Assembly (NCBI GenBank): GCA_031277155.1
Contig: JAITMW010000070.1
Coordinates: forward strand, 1-8,938
Direction: 5' to 3'
Source: Clostridiales bacterium
Lineage (GTDB): Bacteria > Bacillota > Clostridia > Lachnospirales > WRAX01
DNA length: 8,938 nucleotides
In this document: positions 4,103-8,938 of the stretch, one piece after another
How positions within the stretch are numbered: position 1 is the stretch's first letter
Layout of the letters: the number at the start of each line of letters is the position of its first letter
Notes under the pieces: model-generated
Database searches by the model: none
Seen by the model: the letters and a program-made list of their open reading frames with translations, nothing else
Told to the model about the DNA's origin: nothing
Position numbers and translations under genes: made by a program

Positions 4103-6208
4103 TTGCATATGACAGACAATATACCTGAAATCTTTGGCACAATGGTGTTTAATGACGCGGCGATGCAGCAATGGCTGCCGCGGGATATTTATAAGGCGGT
4201 GAAGAAGACCATGCAGCGGGGCAGCCAGCTGCCGCTGGATGTAGCCAATGTGGTGGCCGCCGCCATGAGGCAGTGGGCCGTGGGCCTGGGCGCCACGCAT
4301 TTTACCCATTGGTTTCAGCCCATGACGGGTATTGCGGCGGAAAAGCACGACAGCTTTATCAGGCCGGACGACAATGGACGCGTTATTATGGAATTTTCGG
4401 GCAGCGAGCTTGTTCGGGGCGAATCTGACGCCTCCAGCTTTCCGTCGGGCGGCCTGCGCGCCACTTTCGAGGCCCGGGGCTATACAATTTGGGATACAAC
4501 CAGTTATGCTTTTATCAAGGACGGCACATTGTGCATACCCACGGCCTTTTGCAGCTATGATGGCGAGGCGCTGGACATGAAGACGCCGCTGCTGCGCTCT
4601 ATGGAGGCGTTGGACGCGCAGGCCATGCGCATTTTGCGGCTGTTTGGCAATGAGAGAGTGCGGCGCGTTGTGCCCACAGTTGGCAGCGAGCAGGAATTTT
4701 TCCTGGTTGACAGGGATATGTATTTGCAGCGGCCGGACATGGTTTATACGGGGCGCACGCTGTTTGGCCGCCGTCCGCCCAAGGGGCAGGAGCTGGACGA
4801 CCATTATTGCGTGGCGTTGGCACCCCGTGTGTCGGTATTTATGCACGAGCTGGAGCAGGAACTTTGGAAACTGGGAGTTTATGCGGCAACAAAGCACAAC
4901 GAAACCGCGCCGGGCCAGCATGAAATGGCGTTGATACATACAACGGCCAACATCGCCTGTGACCATAATCAGCTGACCATGGAGATGATGAAATCTGTGG
5001 CCACGCGGCATAATTTGGTGTGCCTGCTGCATGAAAAGCCCTTTATGGGAGTAAATGGCAGCGGCAAGCACAACAATTGGTCTCTGGCGTCGGACAAAGG
5101 CGCAAATTTATTGGAGCCGGGGGAAACACCATATGAAAACGCGCAATTTTTGCTGTTTCTTGTGGCTGTCATCGCGGCTGTGGACGAATATCAGGAGCTT
5201 TTGCGCGCATCTGCCGCCAGCGCGGGCAATGACCACCGCCTGGGCGCAGACGAGGCGCCGCCCGCCATTGTTTCCATGTTTGTCGGCGACGAGCTTTTTG
5301 AGATATTGACGGCCATAGAGGCGGGCGCGGCATATCACGGCAAAGACCGGGGCCGCATAGAGATTGGCGTGACGGCCCTGCCACAATTTCCCAAGGATTC
5401 AACCGACCGCAACCGCACGTCGCCCATGGCCTTTACGGGCAATAAATTTGAATTTCGTATGTTGGGCAGCCAATTTTCGCTGGCCAATCCAAATATAGTG
5501 CTTAACACCGCCGTGGCAGAGGTGCTGTCGCGCTTTGCTGACGAGCTGGAGACCGCCGCCGATTTTAAAATCGCGCTGGCCGCGCTGATTAAGGAAACTG
5601 TGCATAAACATAAACGCATCATCTTTAATGGCAATAATTATGGGGAGCAGTGGCCCGACGAGGCAGCTGCGCGGGGTCTGTCCAATGTTCCAAACGCGGC
5701 GGAGGCTCTGGCTGCCCTTGTTTCCGAGAAGAGCCGCGCCCTTTTTGGCAAGCATCATGTCTTTGGCGCAGCAGAATTGGCAAGCCGCTACGAAATTAGG
5801 CTTGAGGGCTATTGCAAGACCCTGCATATTGAGGCGGCGGCCATGTCGGAGCTGGTGCGCGGCGAAATTGTGCCCGCTTGTCTGGATTATCAGAGCGAAC
5901 TGGCCGGGCTGATTGCCAAAAAACAGGCCCTGGGCATACCCTCTCTTGATTGCGGCCTGGAAACCGGGCTGTTGACGGAAATTTCGGCGGGCTGCGCAAA
6001 ATTGCATGATGCGTTGGTTGTTCTGGAGAATTTTCTGTATGGGGTACATGGTCATGATTGTGCCCAGGAGAGGGCCAAATATTGTGGCGAAAAAATCGCG
6101 CCGGCCATGGGGGATTTGCGCAATGCCGTGGACGCGTTGGAGGCCCTGGCGGCCAAAAAGCATTGGCCCCTGCCGTCTTATGCGCAATTGTTGTATAGTG
6201 TGGAATAA
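4103..6208 (+). CDS. glnN: Type III glutamine synthetase (GlnN)
   Basis: Makes glutamine from glutamate, ammonia and ATP in the cytosol, usually as a dodecamer. At about 700 residues it matches GSIII, not the roughly 440-470 residue GSI. Active-site motifs in order are GSEQEFFLVD (194-203, metal and glutamate binding), KHNETAPGQHE (264-274), VNGSGKHNNWS (317-327), GNDHRLGADEAPPA (375-388) and DRNRTSPMAFTGNKFEFR (from 435). The helical C-terminal region after about residue 560 is typical of GSIII. The start is uncertain by two codons. GGGGG at 4091-4095 is 7 bases from TTG 4103 but 13 from ATG 4109, so I prefer TTG; the product would begin MHMTDN or MTDN. It is monocistronic with a long hairpin terminator. 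I found no convincing sigma-A promoter; its upstream region is occupied by the antisense-RNA promoter. Confidence 0.97.
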   Translation: MHMTDNIPEIFGTMVFNDAAMQQWLPRDIYKAVKKTMQRGSQLPLDVANVVAAAMRQWAVGLGATHFTHWFQPMTGIAAEKHDSFIRPDDNGRVIMEFSGSELVRGESDASSFPSGGLRATFEARGYTIWDTTSYAFIKDGTLCIPTAFCSYDGEALDMKTPLLRSMEALDAQAMRILRLFGNERVRRVVPTVGSEQEFFLVDRDMYLQRPDMVYTGRTLFGRRPPKGQELDDHYCVALAPRVSVFMHELEQELWKLGVYAATKHNETAPGQHEMALIHTTANIACDHNQLTMEMMKSVATRHNLVCLLHEKPFMGVNGSGKHNNWSLASDKGANLLEPGETPYENAQFLLFLVAVIAAVDEYQELLRASAASAGNDHRLGADEAPPAIVSMFVGDELFEILTAIEAGAAYHGKDRGRIEIGVTALPQFPKDSTDRNRTSPMAFTGNKFEFRMLGSQFSLANPNIVLNTAVAEVLSRFADELETAADFKIALAALIKETVHKHKRIIFNGNNYGEQWPDEAAARGLSNVPNAAEALAALVSEKSRALFGKHHVFGAAELASRYEIRLEGYCKTLHIEAAAMSELVRGEIVPACLDYQSELAGLIAKKQALGIPSLDCGLETGLLTEISAGCAKLHDALVVLENFLYGVHGHDCAQERAKYCGEKIAPAMGDLRNAVDALEALAAKKHWPLPSYAQLLYSVE

Positions 6209-6214
6209 GCAAGG

Positions 6215-6294
6215 ATGCCGGGTAAACCCGGCTAAAGTAACGGTTCAAACCGACTTGTAGTCGTTACTTCAGCCGGGTTTACCCGGCATTTTTT
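6215..6294 (+). terminator. Very long nested-palindrome terminator after glutamine synthetase
   Basis: A 28-bp inverted repeat with one mismatch (6215-6242 against 6262-6289) encloses a 19-base loop and is followed by six T residues (6289-6294). Each arm is itself a palindrome, GCCGGGT and ACCCGGC around AA (or TT), so each arm can also fold into its own 7-bp hairpin. It begins 7 bases after the stop codon and works as a classic intrinsic terminator, but the stem is far longer than usual. It may derive from a mobile palindromic repeat. Confidence 0.88.
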
Positions 6295-6340
6295 GAGCAA
6301 TTGCCATGTAATAAAAATCCCCTTTCATCGTATACCATGG

Positions 6341-6355
6341 TGTAAGCAGCTTACA
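6341..6355. promoter_or_regulatory. Palindrome upstream of the sigma factor operon
   Basis: TGTAAGC and GCTTACA flank a single A, giving a perfect 7-bp dyad 22 bases before the sigma factor ATG and just ahead of its ribosome site. It could be a regulator binding site or a small leader hairpin. No good sigma-A promoter is visible between the glutamine synthetase terminator and this site, which would fit transcription by an alternative sigma factor, possibly its own product. Confidence 0.4.
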
Positions 6356-6377
6356 AAACTTGCAGAAAGGAGAGGCC

Positions 6378-6929
6378 ATGGAGACAATTGCAGCCATCAG
6401 CGAAAATCCGCGGGCCAAAATTCAATTGGATGCCGCCTTGCTGGAAAGTATATACAGGCAGTATTACAAAAATGTGTATAACTACATCGCCTTTCGCATC
6501 AACAATCACTTTGACGCCGAGGAACTGTCGGCCCTTGTATTCGAGAAAGCCGTCGGCAAATGGGGCAGCTATAATCCCGCGTATGCCGTCGAGGGCTGGC
6601 TTATAGGCATCGCGAAAAACACCGTCACGGACTATCTGCGTGTTAATAAGCGCAGGCATCTTGTTGCGCTGGACAGCGTGACAGAACGCGCATCACCAAG
6701 CAAACTGCCCGAGGAAATTGCCGTTGCAAACGAGGCAAGCAGGGCGCTTATTGCGGCAATGGCGCAGCTGAAAGACACCGAGCGTCAAATACTGTCAATG
6801 AAATTTGCAACAGACCTTAAACACCGCGAAATTGCAGAGATTTTGGGCATGGGCGAATCCTCTGTCGGGGTGACGGTCCATCGGGCTTTAAAGAAACTGC
6901 GAAAAATATTGGAGGAGGATGGGGCATGA
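6378..6929 (+). CDS. ECF-type RNA polymerase sigma factor
   Basis: A 183-residue sigma-70 family protein with only regions 2 and 4, as in extracytoplasmic-function sigma factors. Region 2 spans about residues 22-95: YRQYYKNVYNYIAFRINN for core binding, then WGSYNPAYAVEGWLIGIAKNTVTDYLR for -10 recognition. Region 4 spans about 118-178 and has the helix-turn-helix LKHREIAEILGMGESSVGVTVHRALKKLR for -35 recognition. The chosen ATG is preceded by AAGGAG (6367-6372) with 5 bases of spacing; an upstream TTG in frame at 6360 precedes that ribosome site and is rejected. The stop overlaps the next gene's start (ATGA), so the two are translationally coupled. The signal it answers to is not readable from the sequence. 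Confidence 0.93.
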   Translation: METIAAISENPRAKIQLDAALLESIYRQYYKNVYNYIAFRINNHFDAEELSALVFEKAVGKWGSYNPAYAVEGWLIGIAKNTVTDYLRVNKRRHLVALDSVTERASPSKLPEEIAVANEASRALIAAMAQLKDTERQILSMKFATDLKHREIAEILGMGESSVGVTVHRALKKLRKILEEDGA

Positions 6930-7705
6930 AGCATATATCAGATGAGGATTTTATGGCAAAATGTAAAAATATTGACTTTTCTGCAGACAGCCAAAATTAC
7001 GAAGCAAATCTGGATGCCTTAAAGGGCAAATTGGCGCAAGCCAATGAAGGGGGATATATTATGAGAAAAAGCAGGAAGTTTTCCGTTACTGTTGCTGCGG
7101 TTTTGGCCGCTATTATGATACCGGTAGCTGCGTTTGCCGCCGGGCCTGTATGGCGATATCTGGAAATCACTTTTATACAGGGTGAGGAGCATGTAACCCA
7201 TTTCAGCATGAGGGTAAATGATGAGGAAAATATATCTATTTCGGAAATTGAAATGGACCGCAATGCCGAAGGGCCGATAATTGCTGAGGTAGATGGTATG
7301 CGAATGCTGCTGCAAGATACACATCGCTTTTATGACCTTGATGAGGCATTAAGCCATCTTTACGTTGTTGACCCTAAGTTTCCCGCCTATCTGCCCGAGG
7401 GCTTTGCGTTTGACCGGGCAGAATTCCCGGTAAGCCCGATACGTAATCCGGGAGCGCCCGGCTCAACGATGCTGGACATCTTTTATAGTGACGGACAAAG
7501 GGAGCTGCGCTTCAATATAGCCCATTTCCCTTGGGGCACTTCATTGAATTGGGCGGATTATCTTGTAGATGTTGATATAAACGGCGTAACTGGGCGCTAT
7601 GGCAATGGCAGGCTGGGTCTGCAATTTGGCAACACCGCATATCTCCTTCATTCTGTAGATTTGCCGCTGGAGCAGCTTATTCAAATAGCGAAATCATTGC
7701 AATAA
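6926..7705 (+). CDS. Membrane anti-sigma factor with DUF4367 sensor domain
   Basis: A 259-residue protein encoded in a 4-base overlap with the sigma gene; its position and layout mark it as the cognate anti-sigma factor. Residues 1-45 are a short hydrophilic cytoplasmic segment likely to bind the sigma factor. Residues 53-71 (SVTVAAVLAAIMIPVAAFA) form one membrane helix after a basic RKSRK. The rest is outside the cell, and about 150-259 matches the DUF4367 pattern: YLPEGFAF, LDIFYSDG, then NGVTGRYGN and the ending LEQLIQIAKSLQ. No zinc-type HxxxCxxC anti-sigma motif is present. An in-frame ATG at 7061 (Met46) has its own GAAGGGGGA ribosome-like site. From there the product would start with a standard signal peptide ending AFA-A. 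No T-run terminator follows; REP-like repeats begin 26 bases downstream. Confidence 0.85.
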   Translation: MKHISDEDFMAKCKNIDFSADSQNYEANLDALKGKLAQANEGGYIMRKSRKFSVTVAAVLAAIMIPVAAFAAGPVWRYLEITFIQGEEHVTHFSMRVNDEENISISEIEMDRNAEGPIIAEVDGMRMLLQDTHRFYDLDEALSHLYVVDPKFPAYLPEGFAFDRAEFPVSPIRNPGAPGSTMLDIFYSDGQRELRFNIAHFPWGTSLNWADYLVDVDINGVTGRYGNGRLGLQFGNTAYLLHSVDLPLEQLIQIAKSLQ

Positions 7706-7731
7706 GTCGATGTGAAACGGCGCGAAGAAGC

Positions 7732-7820
7732 GGGCGAGCAAAGCTCGCCCCTACATCTTGTATGATACAAAGCATAATCCGCGCAAGTCATCGGAATGTA
7801 GGGGCGAGCTTTGCTCGCCC
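7732..7820. repeat. REP-like inverted palindrome pair 2
   Basis: The first copy (7732-7755) has loop AAA and trailing CTACA. The second (7797-7820) has leading TGTAG and loop TTT. The two copies are exact reverse complements over all 24 bases, separated by 41 bases, so the pair could form a 24-bp stem. It starts 26 bases after the anti-sigma stop and may end that transcript by folding, although there is no T-run. Confidence 0.92.
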
Positions 7821-7867
7821 GATGATTTGATAGCCGCACGGTTTAAGCATTTACCTTGCTTAACAGC

Positions 7868-7965
7868 GGGCGAGCGCAGCTCGCCCCTACAAAGGCCGCG
7901 ATATAGCTTGAAAAGCTGATACGAAATAAGATTTGCCGGAATGTAGGGGCGAGCTTCGCTCGCCC
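7868..7965. repeat. REP-like inverted palindrome pair 3
   Basis: The first copy (7868-7891) has loop GCA and trailing CTACA; the second (7942-7965) has leading TGTAG and loop TTC. They match as reverse complements at 23 of 24 positions across a 50-base spacer. Pairs 2 and 3 lie in tandem and fill the 279-base gap between the anti-sigma gene and topB, in which I see no gene. The last copy ends 19 bases from the topB stop codon. Confidence 0.92.
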
Positions 7966-7984
7966 GCTTCTTATGCGCTTCCTG

Positions 7985-8938
7985 TTAGAACAAATCCTTT
8001 AACGCCGCCAGTGGATTATTGCCCGTATCCTTCTCATTTTGCTTGTCCAAAAAGGCCGCAAGTTCTCTTTTGGACATGGTGTCCCGCTCTGCCTTCTTGC
8101 GCTTTTCAAAGCTGGCATATTTTTCCTTGTAGCCGCAGGCGCAGACGATATGGCGGCCCTCGCCCTCACCCACAATGCTAAGCCATTTGTGGCAATGGGG
8201 GCATTTAGAGCGTATGGACATGGACACATTGATGCGCTCGTTACATTCCCGGTCCTGGCACACCAGCATTTCGCCCTTTTTGCCTCTTACCTTCAGCATA
8301 AACATGCCACATTCGGGGCATTTGGTCGTGCTTAAATTGTCATGGCGAAAAACATGGGCGCTGCCCTTTATTTCGGCGATAATCTGCCCCGTATATTTGC
8401 GAATGTCGCGCAAAAAGGCGTCCTTATTGGCTTTGCCCTCGGCAATGCCTGAAAGTATCCGCTCCCAATTGCCTGTCAATTCCGGCGATTTTAAATCTTT
8501 TGGCACCAGCTCTAAAAGCTGCCGGCCCTTTGACGTGGAAAATATGTCCTTGCCCCGCTTCTCAATCAAAAAATTGTCAAACAGCTTTTCGATGATGTCC
8601 GCTCTGGTAGCCACAGTGCCCAACCCGCCTGTTTTGGACAAGGTATCCGCCAGGGTTTTGTCCTTGGATTCCATATATTTCGCGGGAGACTCCATGGCGG
8701 TCAACAGCGTGGCGTCGTTAAAAGGCGCGGGCGGGCTTGTTTTGCCCTCGGTCATTTTTATGCCGCTGATGGTTATTTTGTCGCCGCGTTTTAGACCGGG
8801 CGGCAGAACGCCGCCCCTGCCTGCGTCATCTTCTTCATCCTCGTCCTCATCGTCATAATTATACACCGCCTGATATCCCTGATTAAGCACCACATTGCCG
8901 TTTGCCGCAAAGCTCTCGCCGCCGATTTTCACCTTCAC
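7985..8938 (-). CDS. topB: DNA topoisomerase III, C-terminal part (cut by window edge)
   Basis: The last 317 residues of a type IA topoisomerase, which passes single DNA strands through a break to relax or unlink DNA; the active-site Tyr lies in the missing N-terminal part. Visible are LPPGLKRGDKI, then the family signature GLGTVATRADIIEKLFDNFLI with the following KGRQLLELVP, all from the catalytic core. After it come two zinc-ribbon-like segments: CPECGMFML...CQDREC and CPHCHKWL...CACG, usual in Bacillota TopB tails. The C-terminus is charged and helical, ending LAALKDLF. An acidic run DDEDEDEEDD sits in a surface loop that is variable in this family. The frame is open to the window edge, so this is truncation by the window and not a broken gene. 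Confidence 0.93.
   Translation of the reverse strand: MKVKIGGESFAANGNVVLNQGYQAVYNYDDEDEDEEDDAGRGGVLPPGLKRGDKITISGIKMTEGKTSPPAPFNDATLLTAMESPAKYMESKDKTLADTLSKTGGLGTVATRADIIEKLFDNFLIEKRGKDIFSTSKGRQLLELVPKDLKSPELTGNWERILSGIAEGKANKDAFLRDIRKYTGQIIAEIKGSAHVFRHDNLSTTKCPECGMFMLKVRGKKGEMLVCQDRECNERINVSMSIRSKCPHCHKWLSIVGEGEGRHIVCACGYKEKYASFEKRKKAERDTMSKRELAAFLDKQNEKDTGNNPLAALKDLF

Noticed and set aside
4037..5071. Long minus-strand open frame (344 codons) opposite glutamine synthetase
   Set aside because: It is a shadow of the strongly supported glnN frame in GC-rich DNA. Its protein is rich in His and Arg with no recognisable domain.
6360..6377. TTG start for the sigma factor
   Set aside because: It lies upstream of the AAGGAG ribosome site that serves ATG 6378.
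7732..7965. Possible CRISPR array
   Set aside because: The repeats alternate in orientation, have unequal spacing, are internally palindromic over their whole core and occur elsewhere (10-95). There are no cas genes.
8175..8858. Plus-strand open frame (227 codons) opposite topB
   Set aside because: It is the antisense of clear TopB motifs; the serine-rich end is the complement of the acidic codon run.
8800..8870. Acidic low-complexity run in topB as a sign of expansion or a frameshift
   Set aside because: The frame continues into conserved motifs on both sides, and this loop is variable and often acidic in the family.

Overview
The window looks like chromosomal DNA of a Bacillota (Firmicutes) bacterium, most likely a clostridial gut-type lineage. 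This is an inference. It rests on purine-rich AGGAGG-type ribosome sites, sigma-A promoters with 17-bp spacers, a type III glutamine synthetase, a DUF4367 anti-sigma protein, a YwrD-like gamma-glutamyltransferase and a small holin-like toxin. The DNA is moderately GC-rich and no rRNA or tRNA genes were seen.

Layout: positions 10-95 hold a pair of inverted REP-like palindromes. Then come cysE (122-700, +), a PtpB/LipA-type tyrosine phosphatase with its own promoter (766-1518, +), and folA on the opposite strand (1506-2006), which overlaps the phosphatase gene tail to tail by 13 bp. A gamma-glutamyltransferase (2067-3674, +) diverges from folA, which has a full-consensus promoter in the short gap. 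Positions 3700-4070 carry the most interesting block: a 35-residue holin-like membrane peptide with a strong promoter and a structured leader, facing a convergent promoter for a short antisense RNA, with a shared bidirectional terminator between them. This is the architecture of a type I toxin-antitoxin locus. Next come type III glutamine synthetase (4103-6208, +) with a very long hairpin terminator, and a translationally coupled ECF sigma factor / DUF4367 anti-sigma operon (6378-7705, +). Two more pairs of the same palindromes follow (7732-7965). The window ends in the C-terminal third to half of DNA topoisomerase III (7985 to the edge, - strand).

The metabolic genes are independent housekeeping or accessory functions: the committed step of cysteine synthesis, folate reduction, glutathione or gamma-glutamyl turnover, and ammonia assimilation. 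They do not form one pathway operon. Two regulatory modules stand out: the candidate type I toxin-antitoxin locus, and the sigma/anti-sigma pair, whose second gene has an in-frame internal start that could yield a secreted form. The six palindromes fall into three inverted pairs whose variable loop triplets match within a pair, which suggests that each pair spread or is maintained as one unit.
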